A DNA stretch of 64,000 bases from G965279355 sp965279355 (GCA_965279355.1 OZ257155.1:2728001-2792000); one strand, 5' to 3'; shown: positions 8,602 to 17,056, numbered from the stretch's first letter. The notes: generated from the letters alone by a model not told the origin. Numbers and translations: made by a program.

Positions 8602-8880
8602 TTACTTGAGCGCCTTGATGCGCTTGGACAGACGCGACAGCTTGCGCGCGACTGCATTCTTGTTGGTGACCGCAGCGCGGATGCCGCGCATCAACGCGGA
8701 CGCGGCCGCTTTGTAAGCAGCCTGTGCTTCGCTCTTCACGCCCGCAGCGATCGCCGCCTCGACTTTGGTCAGCGCCGTCTTGATCGACGAGGCGCGCGAC
8801 ATGTTGCTCGCGCGGCGCTTGACGGCCTGGCGCGCTGCCTTGCGCGCGGACGGGTTACGCTTGATCTTCTTTGCGGCCAT
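8602..8880 (-). CDS. rpsT: 30S ribosomal protein bS20
   Basis: This small basic protein binds 16S rRNA early in 30S assembly. The 92-residue product has the S20 pattern: a Lys/Arg-rich N-terminus, SIKTALTKVEAAI in the middle and NKNAVARKLSRLSKRIKAL at the end. Length is usual. It is the first gene of the replication block and is preceded by a near-consensus promoter. The rpsT-dnaA neighbourhood is common in alphaproteobacteria. Confidence 0.96.
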   Translation of the reverse strand: MAAKKIKRNPSARKAARQAVKRRASNMSRASSIKTALTKVEAAIAAGVKSEAQAAYKAAASALMRGIRAAVTNKNAVARKLSRLSKRIKALK

Positions 8881-8918
8881 TGGATTTCTTTCGGATTTCT
8901 CGTTCGGGGAAGCGCGCG

Positions 8919-8947
8919 GTTATAGACTCACCCCCGGCACAGGTCAA
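8919..8947 (-). promoter_or_regulatory. Sigma-70-type promoter of rpsT
   Basis: On the minus strand TTGACC (8947-8942) is followed after exactly 17 bases by TATAAC (8924-8919), about 40 bases before the rpsT start. Each hexamer differs from consensus at one position. This is one of the two best-formed promoters in the window, fitting a highly expressed ribosomal protein gene. Confidence 0.75.
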
Positions 8948-8976
8948 CGGGCCGGCGGGCGCGCAAAACGGCGGGT

Positions 8977-9753
8977 TCAGCGGTGCTTGAAGGCCGGCGG
9001 GCGCTTCTCCGTGAAGGCCGTCATGCCCTCTTTCTGATCTTCGGTGGCGAAGGTCGCGTGGAAGAGGCGGCGCTCGAATTTGATGCCCTCGGCAAGCGTT
9101 GTTTCAAAAGCACGATTCACCGCTTCCTTGACCATCATGGCGATCGGCAGCGACTTGGCGGCAACCGTTTCAGCGGCCTTGAGTGCCTCTTCAAGCAGCT
9201 TGTCGGCGGGGACGAGGCGGCTGACGAGGCCGCAGCGCTCGGCCTCGGCCGCGTCCATCATGCGGCCGGTCAGGCACATATCCATCGCTTTCGATTTCCC
9301 GACAAAACGTGTCAGACGCTGGGTGCCGCCGGACCCGGGGATGGTGCCAAGATTGATTTCCGGCTGGCCGAACTTCGCGGTATCCGCCGCGATGATGAAG
9401 TCGCACATCATCGCGACCTCGCATCCGCCGCCCAGCGCGAAGCCGGAAACCGCCGCTATGACCGGCTTGCGGCAGATTGTGATCCGTTCCCACCCGTCCG
9501 TAATGAAGTCCTGCAGATAGACGTCCATATAGGAGCGATCTTTCATCTCCTTGATGTCGGCGCCGGCCGCGAAGGCTTTCTCGCTGCCGGTCAGGACAAT
9601 GGCGCCGATCCCGGTATCGGCCTCGAACGCATCGAGGGCCGTTCCGAGTTCCCGGATCAGCGCGTCGCAGAGGGCGTTGAGGGCCTTGGGCCGGTTGAGC
9701 CGGATCAGGCCGACCCGTCCCTTCGTCTCAACCAGTATATTTTCGTAGGTCAT
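8977..9753 (-). CDS. Enoyl-CoA hydratase/isomerase family protein
   Basis: A crotonase-fold enzyme of 258 residues that probably hydrates trans-2-enoyl-CoA in fatty-acid or amino-acid degradation. The oxyanion-hole segment FAAGADIKEM (61-70) and both acid/base glutamates are present: Glu112 in GGGCEVAMMCD and Glu132 in GQPEINLGTIPGSGG. Having both supports hydratase rather than isomerase-only activity. It is followed on the same strand by a small secreted protein and lies upstream of rpsT, but that gene has its own promoter. Substrate chain length cannot be deduced. Confidence 0.92.
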   Translation of the reverse strand: MTYENILVETKGRVGLIRLNRPKALNALCDALIRELGTALDAFEADTGIGAIVLTGSEKAFAAGADIKEMKDRSYMDVYLQDFITDGWERITICRKPVIAAVSGFALGGGCEVAMMCDFIIAADTAKFGQPEINLGTIPGSGGTQRLTRFVGKSKAMDMCLTGRMMDAAEAERCGLVSRLVPADKLLEEALKAAETVAAKSLPIAMMVKEAVNRAFETTLAEGIKFERRLFHATFATEDQKEGMTAFTEKRPPAFKHR

Positions 9754-9780
9754 GGAGACACCTCCGGGAGCGGTCGCCGG

Positions 9781-10158
9781 TCAGCCGGGCGCCAGATAGA
9801 AACGGACAAGAATACGACCAGCCGGCGCGCCGCCGCGCGGGCTGCTGGACGGAAATTCCAGCCGCAGGGTTTCATTCTCGCGGCGGAACAGATCGGGACC
9901 GGACGACCGCCAGCCGAGCTGGGGCAGCGTCTTGCCATAGAACTCGCGCACGGCATCGGCGCTGGTCGCGCCATCGGCCCAGGCCTCGACGATCCGACCC
10001 GCCGGTGCCTCGAACACGACATTCTCGCCCTGAACCGCCGAAAGCTGGGGCATAAGCGGCAGATCCTCGATCCCCGGCACAAAGCGGTTCTGCGCAAACG
10101 CTGGCGCCGCGACAAGCACGCAGAGGAGAAGAAGAGGGCGAATAAGCATAAGAGGCAT
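9781..10158 (-). CDS. Small secreted protein of unknown function
   Basis: The start is taken at the ATG at 10158, which puts a clear signal peptide first: MPLMLIRPLLLLCVLVAAPAF, cleaved near AFA-Q. The longer frame upstream has no signal-like N-terminus and overlaps the end of mutM. The mature part of about 100 residues contains VPGIEDLPLMPQL and a segment VREFYGKTLPQLGW typical of small alphaproteobacterial periplasmic proteins. It starts 14 bases after the mutM stop, so it is likely co-transcribed with mutM. No function is assigned. Confidence 0.75.
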   Translation of the reverse strand: MPLMLIRPLLLLCVLVAAPAFAQNRFVPGIEDLPLMPQLSAVQGENVVFEAPAGRIVEAWADGATSADAVREFYGKTLPQLGWRSSGPDLFRRENETLRLEFPSSSPRGGAPAGRILVRFYLAPG

Positions 10159-10172
10159 GGCGGTATCGTTGG

Positions 10173-10991
10173 TCAGCGCTGGCACTTTGGACAATAGAAC
10201 GTCGATCGCCCGCCCTGGACAAGCCGCTTTATCGTTGCGCGGCAGGATGGGCACGGTTTGCCCTCATGGTCATAGACCTTCCAGCGGGCCTGGAACCAGC
10301 CCTGCTCGCCGTTGGCATTCACATAGTCGCGGGCCGAAGAGCCGCCGGCCTTGATAGCGCTCTTGAGTACGTCGCGGATCGCTTCGACGAGGTGATCGGC
10401 CTGCCTGGCGGTCCTGCCGGCCTGTCGCCTGGGCGAAATTCCCGCGGCAAACAGCGCCTCGCAGACATAGATGTTACCGAGACCCGCCACGATGGTCTGA
10501 TCCAGCAGCGTGGTCTTGATCGGGCCTTTGCGGCCGTTGATCCGCTCCGTCAATATTTTGCCGGTGAAATCGGCTCCCAGCGGCTCGGGTCCCAGATCGC
10601 GAAACCGCTTGTTTGCGGCGAACTCATCTTCGGGAACGATATCCATCAGCCCAAAGCGCCGGGGATCGGTGAAGCGCATGACGCGCCCGTCGTCGAGTGT
10701 GAACGAGACATGCTCGTGCGGGCCGATCGCGTTCGGTTTCGCGCCCAGCACGAGCTGGCCCGACATGCCGAGATGCACGACCAGCACCGTGGCATCGTCG
10801 AGATGGATCAGGATGTATTTGGCGCGGCGCTCGACGGCCGTCACCCGCCGCCCTTCGAGACGGGCCACAAAATTGTCCGGCAGCTTCTCCCGGAGATCGG
10901 GCCGGCGCTGCTCAACCTGCCTCAACGTGCGGCCGACCAGATGCGGGCGCAGGCCGCGAACGACGGTTTCAACTTCGGGGAGCTCGGGCAT
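10173..10991 (-). CDS. mutM: Formamidopyrimidine-DNA glycosylase (Fpg)
   Basis: This bifunctional base-excision repair enzyme removes 8-oxoguanine and cleaves the abasic site. The N-terminal MPELPEVETVVRGL supplies the catalytic Pro2 and Glu3. The helix-two-turn-helix region and KTTLLDQTIVAGLGNIYV follow. The C-terminal zinc finger has Cys at about 247, 250, 267 and 270. At 272 residues it has the usual length. It is divergent from ubiE across only 47 bases. Confidence 0.97.
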   Translation of the reverse strand: MPELPEVETVVRGLRPHLVGRTLRQVEQRRPDLREKLPDNFVARLEGRRVTAVERRAKYILIHLDDATVLVVHLGMSGQLVLGAKPNAIGPHEHVSFTLDDGRVMRFTDPRRFGLMDIVPEDEFAANKRFRDLGPEPLGADFTGKILTERINGRKGPIKTTLLDQTIVAGLGNIYVCEALFAAGISPRRQAGRTARQADHLVEAIRDVLKSAIKAGGSSARDYVNANGEQGWFQARWKVYDHEGKPCPSCRATIKRLVQGGRSTFYCPKCQR

Positions 10992-11038
10992 GTGGCGCTA
11001 ACCTAGCGAAAACGCAGGGTAAGCGCTATCTTGCGGCG

Positions 11039-11824
11039 ATGGTCGACGCATCCGAGAAAACGCCGCCAGGCACCGGCGCCACCACCCATTTCGGCTTCCG
11101 CGAGGTCGCGGAGGACGAGAAGGCGACTTTGGTGCGCGACGTCTTCGACAGCGTCGCCGGCCGCTACGACCTGATGAACGACCTGATGTCGGGCGGCGTC
11201 CACCGTCTGTGGAAGGCCGATCTGGTCAGCGAGATCGCGCCGCGTCCGGGCGAGAAACTGCTCGATGTCGCCGGCGGGACCGGCGATATCGCCTTTCGCT
11301 TCGTCGATGCAGCAGGCGGCGCGGAGAGCGGCGCCACGGCGATCCTGTGCGACATCAATTACGAGATGCTTCATGTCGGCCGTGATCGCGCCATCGACAC
11401 CGCGCATCTCAACGGCTTTACCTGGGTGACGGGCGATGCCGAAAAGCTGCCGGTCAAAAGTTCCTCGGTCGATGTCTATACGATTGCGTTCGGCCTGCGG
11501 AACGTCACCCGTATCGATGCCGCGCTGGCCGAAGCACGGCGCGTACTGAAGCCCGGCGGCCGTTTCTTCTGCCTCGAATTCAGCCGCGTGGTCGTGCCGG
11601 TGCTCGACAAGCTCTACGACCTCTATTCCTTCAACGTCCTGCCGGCCATCGGCGCGGCCGTGGCGGGCGATCGCGCCGCCTATCAATACCTGGCGGAAAG
11701 CATCCGCCGCTTCCCGCCGCAGCAGGAACTGGTGCAGCGCATGGAGCGCGCCGGACTGGAGCGCGCGCGCTTTCGCAATCTCTCGGGCGGCATAGCAGCG
11801 ATCCACGCTGCCTGGCGCATCTGA
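11039..11824 (+). CDS. ubiE: Ubiquinone/menaquinone biosynthesis C-methyltransferase UbiE
   Basis: An SAM-dependent enzyme that C-methylates the benzoquinol intermediate of ubiquinone (and demethylmenaquinone where present). The 261-residue product has the UbiE signature VAGRYDLMNDLMSGGVHRLWK, the SAM-binding motif LLDVAGGTGDIAFRF, TGDAEKLPVKSSSVD and FGLRNVTR. Its stop shares a base with the ubiB start (TGATG), so the two ubiquinone genes are translationally coupled. Confidence 0.96.
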   Translation: MVDASEKTPPGTGATTHFGFREVAEDEKATLVRDVFDSVAGRYDLMNDLMSGGVHRLWKADLVSEIAPRPGEKLLDVAGGTGDIAFRFVDAAGGAESGATAILCDINYEMLHVGRDRAIDTAHLNGFTWVTGDAEKLPVKSSSVDVYTIAFGLRNVTRIDAALAEARRVLKPGGRFFCLEFSRVVVPVLDKLYDLYSFNVLPAIGAAVAGDRAAYQYLAESIRRFPPQQELVQRMERAGLERARFRNLSGGIAAIHAAWRI

Positions 11825-13353
11825 TGCTCCGCGCCCTGCGCAATCTGGGCCGGCTTCGCCGGATCACGGTCACGCTCGCTCGGCACGGCGCGCTCGACGC
11901 CTTCGCGCCATTTGTACCACCGGTGGCGCTGCGACTGGCCAATCTCATCCGCCGCAACAATCTGCCGCCCCGGCCCGGCCTGCGGCTTGCCGCCGCCCTT
12001 ACCGAACTCGGCCCCAGTTTCGTGAAGCTCGGCCAGGCTTTGTCGACCCGCGCCGATCTGATGGGCGAAGCCATCGCCGCCGATCTTTCGTCCCTGCAGG
12101 ACAAGCTCGATCCGTTTCCCGGTGCTGTCGCGAAGGCCTCGGTCGCAGCGGAACTGGGCCGGCCGATCGATCAGCTCTATCGCAGCTTCGACGATATCCC
12201 GGTCGCTGCTGCCTCCATCGCGCAGGTGCATTTTGCCGTCACCGCGGAAGGCGAGGAAGTCGCAGTGAAGGTGCTGCGCCCCGGCGTCGAGCAGATGTTT
12301 GCGCAGGAAGTGGACCTGTTCCTGTGGCTGGCGGAATCCGCCGAGCGTCATGTCCGGCGCCTGCGGCGTCTAAAGCCGATCGCCATCGTCCTGAAGTTCG
12401 CCGAGACGGTGAAGATGGAAATGGATCTGCGGCTGGAAGCGGCGGCGGCCTCGGAGCTCGCGCAGAATTTCGCCGGCGATCCGGATTTCCGCGTGCCCAA
12501 GGTCGACTGGGCGCGCACCAGCCGCCGCGTCATCACCATGGAACGCATCTCGGCCATCAAGGTCGACGAGCGCGCGGCGATCATCGCCGCCGGCCATGAT
12601 CCGCAGGAGATCGTGGCGCGCGCCGCCCGTGCCTTCTTCAATCAGGTGTTCCGCGACGGCTTCTTCCACGCGGATATGCATCCGGGAAATCTGTTCGTCG
12701 GTGCGGATGGCGAGCTGGTCGCGGTCGATTTCGGCATCATGGGACGCATTGATGTTCCCACGCGGCACGCGCTGGCCGACATGCTGGTCGGTTTCCTGCA
12801 GGGCGACTACGCCAAGGTCGCCGAGGTGCATTTTCGCGCCGGCTTCGTTCCGGCCGAACAGTCCCTGGGGGCGTTTACCCAGGCCTGCCGCGCGATTGCC
12901 GAGCCGATCTTCGGACGGCCGCTGCACGATATCTCGCTCGCGCGCCTACTGGCTCAGCTCTTCGAAGTGACCGAGCAGTTCCAGATGGAAACTCAGCCGC
13001 AGCTTCTGCTCCTGCAGAAAAGCATGCTGGTCTGCGAAGGCGTCGGGCGCAGCCTGTCGCCGGATCTCAACATGTGGGAGCTCGCGCGGCCGCTGATCGA
13101 GGAATGGATGATCGAGAACCGCGGCCCCGCCGCGCGCGCCAAGGCCGTGACGGACCAGGTGATGGCGCGGATCGAAGAGCTGCCGACATTCGTCGGCAAC
13201 ATGGAAGTCGCCGCCGCGATGCTCGCCAGCGGCGGCGTGCGCCTGCATCCGGATTCATTGGCCGCCCTCAGGGGCGGACCGCGGCGGTCCTGGTGGCCAT
13301 GGATCGTGCTCGCCGCCCTCGCCGTTGCGGTTGCCGCGCTCATTTTCGACTGA
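11824..13353 (+). CDS. ubiB: Ubiquinone biosynthesis protein UbiB (ABC1 atypical kinase family)
   Basis: A membrane-associated atypical kinase/ATPase needed for ubiquinone synthesis. The 509-residue product has the KxGQ motif (KLGQALSTRADL) near residue 63, the Ala-rich loop AAASIAQVH, VKVLRPG, the HADMHPGNLF catalytic segment and VDFG as the metal-binding Asp. Its C-terminus ends in a hydrophobic membrane anchor (WPWIVLAALAVAVAALIF). In many alphaproteobacteria the next genes are coaBC and dut; here they come 7.6 kb later. Confidence 0.95.
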   Translation: MLRALRNLGRLRRITVTLARHGALDAFAPFVPPVALRLANLIRRNNLPPRPGLRLAAALTELGPSFVKLGQALSTRADLMGEAIAADLSSLQDKLDPFPGAVAKASVAAELGRPIDQLYRSFDDIPVAAASIAQVHFAVTAEGEEVAVKVLRPGVEQMFAQEVDLFLWLAESAERHVRRLRRLKPIAIVLKFAETVKMEMDLRLEAAAASELAQNFAGDPDFRVPKVDWARTSRRVITMERISAIKVDERAAIIAAGHDPQEIVARAARAFFNQVFRDGFFHADMHPGNLFVGADGELVAVDFGIMGRIDVPTRHALADMLVGFLQGDYAKVAEVHFRAGFVPAEQSLGAFTQACRAIAEPIFGRPLHDISLARLLAQLFEVTEQFQMETQPQLLLLQKSMLVCEGVGRSLSPDLNMWELARPLIEEWMIENRGPAARAKAVTDQVMARIEELPTFVGNMEVAAAMLASGGVRLHPDSLAALRGGPRRSWWPWIVLAALAVAVAALIFD

Positions 13354-13355
13354 CC

Positions 13356-13889
13356 ATGACAAAGCACCAAGGGATCACGCTGCGCCGCGCGCGGCGCGGC
13401 GATGCCGACACGATTGCAGACTTGCATGCCGCGAGCTGGCAGAGCGTCTATCGCGGCCATGTCCACGACCGCTATCTCGACAGCGGCCTGCGCACCGGGC
13501 GCCGACGACACTGGCGTGCCACCATGGCCAAGTCCGGGGGACGCGACATCGTGCTGATCGCGGAACTGGGCGGACGACCGGTCGGCTTCATCGCGGTCTG
13601 GGTCGGCAAGGACCGGGAAGCCTTCGTCGACAACCTGCATGCGCATCCGACGATGAAAAGGCGCGGCATCGGCCGCCTGATGATGCAGGCAGCAGCACAA
13701 CACCTCGCCGCCCTGGGAAAGCACCGCGCCTATCTCTGGGTGCTCAAGGACAACCTGCCCTCGCGCCGCTTCTACAAGGCGATCGGCGGCGAGACGACGC
13801 TCTACGAATTCGAGACCTTCGCCGCGACGCGCGTCTGTCACCTGCGCATCGAATGGCGCGATCTCCGGCGGCTGGCGAGCCGTCGCTAG
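13356..13889 (+). CDS. GNAT family N-acetyltransferase
   Basis: A 177-residue acetyltransferase with start MTKHQGITLRRARRGDADTI, 2 bases after the ubiB stop. The acetyl-CoA-binding motif is visible in LHAHPTMKRRGIGRLMMQAA (Arg-x-x-Gly-x-Gly type), followed by AYLWVLKDNLPSRRFYKAIGG, typical of small-molecule or RimI-like GNATs. The AASWQSVYRG segment near the N-terminus is common in this subgroup. Substrate is unknown. It may be read through from ubiEB. Its stop and the stop of the convergent globin gene share the sequence CTAG. Confidence 0.88.
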   Translation: MTKHQGITLRRARRGDADTIADLHAASWQSVYRGHVHDRYLDSGLRTGRRRHWRATMAKSGGRDIVLIAELGGRPVGFIAVWVGKDREAFVDNLHAHPTMKRRGIGRLMMQAAAQHLAALGKHRAYLWVLKDNLPSRRFYKAIGGETTLYEFETFAATRVCHLRIEWRDLRRLASRR

Positions 13890-14302
13890 GCTGCGGACTG
13901 CTTGCCCGCCGCCTTCATCGTATCGGCCAGCACCGTATAGGCGACCACCCAGGCATCCTTGACCTCGGCGGTGAATGCAGGCCCGAGCCCCTGCCCCAGC
14001 GTCCACAGCAGCGCCTCCGCGACCTTGCCGTAGTGCTCGTCGCGCACCCCGTAGCTGACGTGGCGCCGTCCCAGCCCCTGCACCGTGGGCACGATCTCCG
14101 AAAGCCTGTCGAGGCTGCCGACAGCGGTCCCCAGGATCTGCATCAGTTTGCGGCCCTGTTCCGTCATATCGCCCTTGAACAGCGGCTTCACCTCGGGCGC
14201 GATCTCGAACAGCTTGCCGTAGAACAGCTCCGCCGCCTGCGGCGCGATCGGCACCACCTTGGCAAAACTGTCCTTCACCAATTGAATTTCGTTTGGCGTC
14301 AT
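13886..14302 (-). CDS. Single-domain bacterial haemoglobin
   Basis: A 138-residue globin of the Vitreoscilla/flavohaemoglobin type without a reductase domain. The start is the ATG at 14302 (MTPNEIQLVKDSFAKVVP). Landmarks are ELFYGKLFEIAPEVKPLFKG (B-C region), His81 in RRHVSYGV as the predicted proximal haem ligand, and RDEHYGKVAEALLWTLGQGLG. Such globins bind O2 or NO and are linked to NO detoxification or microaerobic respiration. A partner reductase is not in the window. A hairpin that would cover the ribosome binding site lies just upstream. Confidence 0.9.
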   Translation of the reverse strand: MTPNEIQLVKDSFAKVVPIAPQAAELFYGKLFEIAPEVKPLFKGDMTEQGRKLMQILGTAVGSLDRLSEIVPTVQGLGRRHVSYGVRDEHYGKVAEALLWTLGQGLGPAFTAEVKDAWVVAYTVLADTMKAAGKQSAA

Positions 14303-14309
14303 TGGAGTC

Positions 14310-14338
14310 CCCTTGTTGTCTCCGAAACGGAGCAAGGG
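14310..14338 (-). promoter_or_regulatory. 5' UTR hairpin overlapping the globin Shine-Dalgarno
   Basis: In the globin message CCCTTG-CTCCG, a TTT loop and CGGAG are followed by ACAA and CAAGGG. The inner 5-bp and outer 6-bp arms make a nearly continuous stem, and its 3' side supplies the AAGGGG that ends 7 bases before the ATG. Folding would occlude the ribosome binding site. No protein or ligand is implied by the sequence alone. Confidence 0.45.
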
Positions 14339-14433
14339 ATGTGCCGGATGAACGCCACGCATATTTCAACAGCTTGCCGGATGACGCGGCGCGTCCGCCC
14401 AAGGATGGGGCAGATGATTGCCCGCGGTGACGC

Positions 14434-14874
14434 CTATTTCGGAAGCTTGACCCTGCCGGACTTGGTCAGCGGGAAAAGCGGGTTCCACGCAACTTCCCAG
14501 AGATGACCGTCAGGGTCGGCGAAATAACCGCTGTAGCCGCCCCAGAACGTATCGTGCGCGGGCTTGAGCAGTTTGCTGCCGGCCTTTACTGCGGCCTGCA
14601 ACAGCCGGTCCGCCTCGCGCTTGCTGCGCACATTGTGGGCCAGCGCAAAGCGTCCGTCATGTGTTTTGCCTGCGGGCTTCGCCTTAAACTTGAAGCCGGC
14701 ATCGTCCGCCAGCGCGGAAGCACTCCACAGCGCAAACACCATCGGACCGGCCTGGAAAAATGCGACATGCGGATTGCTGGCGCGCGACGCCTTCCAGCCC
14801 AGCCGCTCGTAGAATTTCCGGCTCCTGGCGATATCCTTCACGCCCAGCGTAATGAAGCTGACACGTTGTTCCAT
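14434..14874 (-). CDS. VOC (glyoxalase/bleomycin resistance) superfamily protein
   Basis: A 146-residue protein with two beta-alpha-beta-beta-beta modules. The start is the ATG at 14874 (MEQRVSFITLGVKDIARS); a longer frame adds ten residues without conservation. The pattern FYERLGWKASRASNPHVAFFQ and the C-terminal GYFADPDGHLWEVAWNPLF are typical of VOC proteins annotated as glyoxalases. The terminal Glu is a likely metal ligand, but the full ligand set is not clear, so activity is unknown. It lies 4 bases downstream of the MFS stop and is probably co-transcribed with it. Confidence 0.85.
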   Translation of the reverse strand: MEQRVSFITLGVKDIARSRKFYERLGWKASRASNPHVAFFQAGPMVFALWSASALADDAGFKFKAKPAGKTHDGRFALAHNVRSKREADRLLQAAVKAGSKLLKPAHDTFWGGYSGYFADPDGHLWEVAWNPLFPLTKSGRVKLPK

Positions 14875-14878
14875 CGGA

Positions 14879-16069
14879 TCACTCCGCAGCGACAGGAACC
14901 GCAAGATCGCGCGGCTTCGGGAAGGCCAGGGCCGCGATCAGGTTCGGCAGGGCAAGGAAGGCCATCACCATGAACACCGCCTGGAAACCGCCCGTGTTGT
15001 CGTAGAGGATCGAGATCAGCAGCGTCGCCAGCGGGCCCGCCCCGAACGAGACGACGTAGCGCACCGCATAGACGCGCGAGCGGAATTCATCGTTGGTGTA
15101 TTTCGCGACCATCGCGTCGTTGATCGGGATCTGCCCGAACACGAAGAACATCATGGCCAGCGCCACGGTCAGCATCGCCCAGTTTTCGACCGACCCCGCA
15201 AGGAACAGCAGCGGCGCCTGCATCAGCGCCACGGGAATGAAGATGGACCGCAGGGAGCCACGATCGATGAGATGGCCGACGCAGAGCTGCGCGATGGCCG
15301 CCAGCACGTAGACGCCACACACGAACGCCCCGACACCGAACGCCGTCTGCGTCAGCGCCGTCAGCCGCTCATCGAATACCTTGGGCATCGCCTGCGTGGT
15401 GCCGCTGAAGATCAGGCTGGCGAAAAACGTCGATACCACCAGCACCGAGAAGATGCGCACGACCTGCGCGCGGTCGAGCACCGGCGATGTCTTCTTGCCG
15501 CCCTTGCCGGTGGAATCCGCAAGTGCCCGCGGCACCGAAAGCCAGAACCAAACACCGCACAGGATCGACACCACGCCCGGCACGATGAACGCCGCGCGCC
15601 AGTGGATGAGATCGGCGAGCGCGCCCGACAGCAGCGCCGCAAAGGCGAGACCGAGATTGCCGGCGACGCCATTGATGCCGAGGGCGAGACCGACGCGCGT
15701 CTCATCCTTCACCACCATCGCGATGCCGACCGGGTGATAGATCGCGGCGAACACGCCAACCAGAGTGAGGCAGGCGGCGATCTGCCACATGGTCTGCGCG
15801 AAAGCCGTGAGGATCGAAGCGGCACCGATGCCGATGAAGAAGACGATCATCATGCCATGACGGCTCCAGCGGTCGCCGAGCCAGCCGGCCGGCAGCGAAC
15901 AGGCGCCAAAGGCGATTAGGGCGCCCAGCGAGAGCCGCAGCATTTCGCCGTAGCTCATCCCGAATTCCGGCGCCATGACGATCAGAACCGTCGGATAGAT
16001 GAGCAGGAACAGATGGTCGAAGAGATGCCCAAGATTGAGCAGGACGACGTAGCCGAGGGGTTTGTTCAT
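14879..16069 (-). CDS. MFS transporter, fosmidomycin-resistance/NimT-like
   Basis: An inner-membrane drug/metabolite exporter with about 12 transmembrane helices. The start is the ATG at 16069 (MNKPLGYVVLLNLGHLFDHL), with AAAGAGG about 7 bases upstream. The longer frame only translates the 12-base tandem repeat (as repeated PPDS) and is rejected. The 396-residue product carries the MFS loop motif GWLGDRWSRHGMM between helices 2 and 3. NLGHLFDHLFLLIYPTVL resembles fosmidomycin-resistance pumps. It is divergent from an AraC regulator, an arrangement like E. coli nimT-nimR. Confidence 0.88.
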   Translation of the reverse strand: MNKPLGYVVLLNLGHLFDHLFLLIYPTVLIVMAPEFGMSYGEMLRLSLGALIAFGACSLPAGWLGDRWSRHGMMIVFFIGIGAASILTAFAQTMWQIAACLTLVGVFAAIYHPVGIAMVVKDETRVGLALGINGVAGNLGLAFAALLSGALADLIHWRAAFIVPGVVSILCGVWFWLSVPRALADSTGKGGKKTSPVLDRAQVVRIFSVLVVSTFFASLIFSGTTQAMPKVFDERLTALTQTAFGVGAFVCGVYVLAAIAQLCVGHLIDRGSLRSIFIPVALMQAPLLFLAGSVENWAMLTVALAMMFFVFGQIPINDAMVAKYTNDEFRSRVYAVRYVVSFGAGPLATLLISILYDNTGGFQAVFMVMAFLALPNLIAALAFPKPRDLAVPVAAE

Positions 16070-16081
16070 CTGGGCCTCTTT

Positions 16082-16129
16082 GGGCGAGTCCGGGGGCGAG
16101 TCCGGGGGCGAGTCCGGGGGCGAATCCGG
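16082..16129. repeat. Four-copy 12-bp tandem repeat before the MFS gene
   Basis: The unit GGGCGAGTCCGG occurs four times without spacing; the fourth copy has one G-to-A change. It begins 13 bases upstream of the MFS ATG, within its probable 5' leader and the divergent MFS/araC promoter region. Copy-number change could alter spacing between promoter and ribosome binding site. Confidence 0.9.
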
Positions 16130-16202
16130 GCGTTTTGAGCAGCGATTGGGCAGCACTCTAATCCTCGCCTGCCATGGCCTTCTTGCGCTAAACTGACAAC
16201 AA

Positions 16203-17012
16203 ATGTCGCAAAACGGACAAACACCGCTTCCCAGCGGCCCGATCGCTGGACGCAGTATCGACGCGGCGGATTTCCAGGATATCCCGCGCCCGATCGCGGC
16301 GATGGCCAAGGACTACCCCGCAGGCTGGGTGCAGCCGCTGCATCGCCACCGCCGCGCACAGCTCGTCTACGCCTCCTCCGGTGTGATGACGATCTTCACC
16401 CCGCAGGGGACCTGGATCGTGCCGCCTGACCGGGCCCTGTGGATTCCCTCGGAAATCGACCATTCCATCGAAATGTCCGGGCGCGTGACAATGCGCACCA
16501 TCTATGTCGACCGCCGGATCGCGGAGGCGCTGCCCGGAAACTGCGCGGTGGTCTCGGTGTCGGGACTGCTGCGCGAGCTCATCCTGCGCGCCGTTGAAAT
16601 GCCGCTGCTCTACGACCCCAATGGCGCCGACGGGCGGATCGCGCAGTTGCTGCTCGATGAGCTGCGCACCCTTCCCTCGCTGCCCCTGCATCTGCCGGAT
16701 CCGAAAGATGCTCGGCTGGTCCGTCTCTGTCAGTCCATCCGCCGCCATCCGGCGGATAACCGTCCGCTGGCCGCGTGGGGTGTCGAGGTGGGTGCGAGTG
16801 GGCGCACCCTTGCCCGGCTCTTCCGTCTGGAGACCGGGATGACCTTCGCCGACTGGCGGGCCCAGGCCCGACTGCTGGCGGCCCTTACCCGGCTCGCCGC
16901 CGGCGAGAAAGTGACCAGCGTGGCGCTGGACCTCGGTTACAGCAGCCCCAGCGCCTTCACCACCATGTTCCGCCGCCAGTGCGGCGTGACCCCCAGCCGG
17001 TATTTCGCCTGA
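16203..17012 (+). CDS. AraC family transcriptional regulator (cupin sensor, NimR-like)
   Basis: A 269-residue regulator with an N-terminal cupin-like sensor (PLHRHRRAQLVYASSGVMTI, residues about 45-65; IPSEIDHSIEMSG) and a C-terminal double helix-turn-helix. The second helix-turn-helix shows the family signature VALDLGYSSPSAFTTMFRRQCGVTPSRYF. It is divergent from the MFS pump and directly upstream of the oxygenase genes, so it probably controls both. The inverted sequence GACA-N5-TGTC at its own start could be an autoregulatory site. The inducer is unknown. Confidence 0.92.
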   Translation: MSQNGQTPLPSGPIAGRSIDAADFQDIPRPIAAMAKDYPAGWVQPLHRHRRAQLVYASSGVMTIFTPQGTWIVPPDRALWIPSEIDHSIEMSGRVTMRTIYVDRRIAEALPGNCAVVSVSGLLRELILRAVEMPLLYDPNGADGRIAQLLLDELRTLPSLPLHLPDPKDARLVRLCQSIRRHPADNRPLAAWGVEVGASGRTLARLFRLETGMTFADWRAQARLLAALTRLAAGEKVTSVALDLGYSSPSAFTTMFRRQCGVTPSRYFA

Positions 17013-17056
17013 AGCGTCGCCAGGAACGCAACGCGCGGCGCGGCTTTTAAGCACAG

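Noticed and set aside
7968..8716. Short plus-strand frames upstream of dnaA (7968-8165 and 8531-8716)
   Set aside because: No family similarity or ribosome binding sites; the second overlaps rpsT antisense.
16082..16129. CRISPR-like array
   Set aside because: Units are 12 bases and contiguous without spacers; no cas genes are present anywhere in the window.
16070..16309. N-terminal extension of the MFS protein with repeated PPDS
   Set aside because: It is only the translation of the 12-bp tandem repeat and divergent promoter; the ATG at 16069 has a proper ribosome binding site and the family start.
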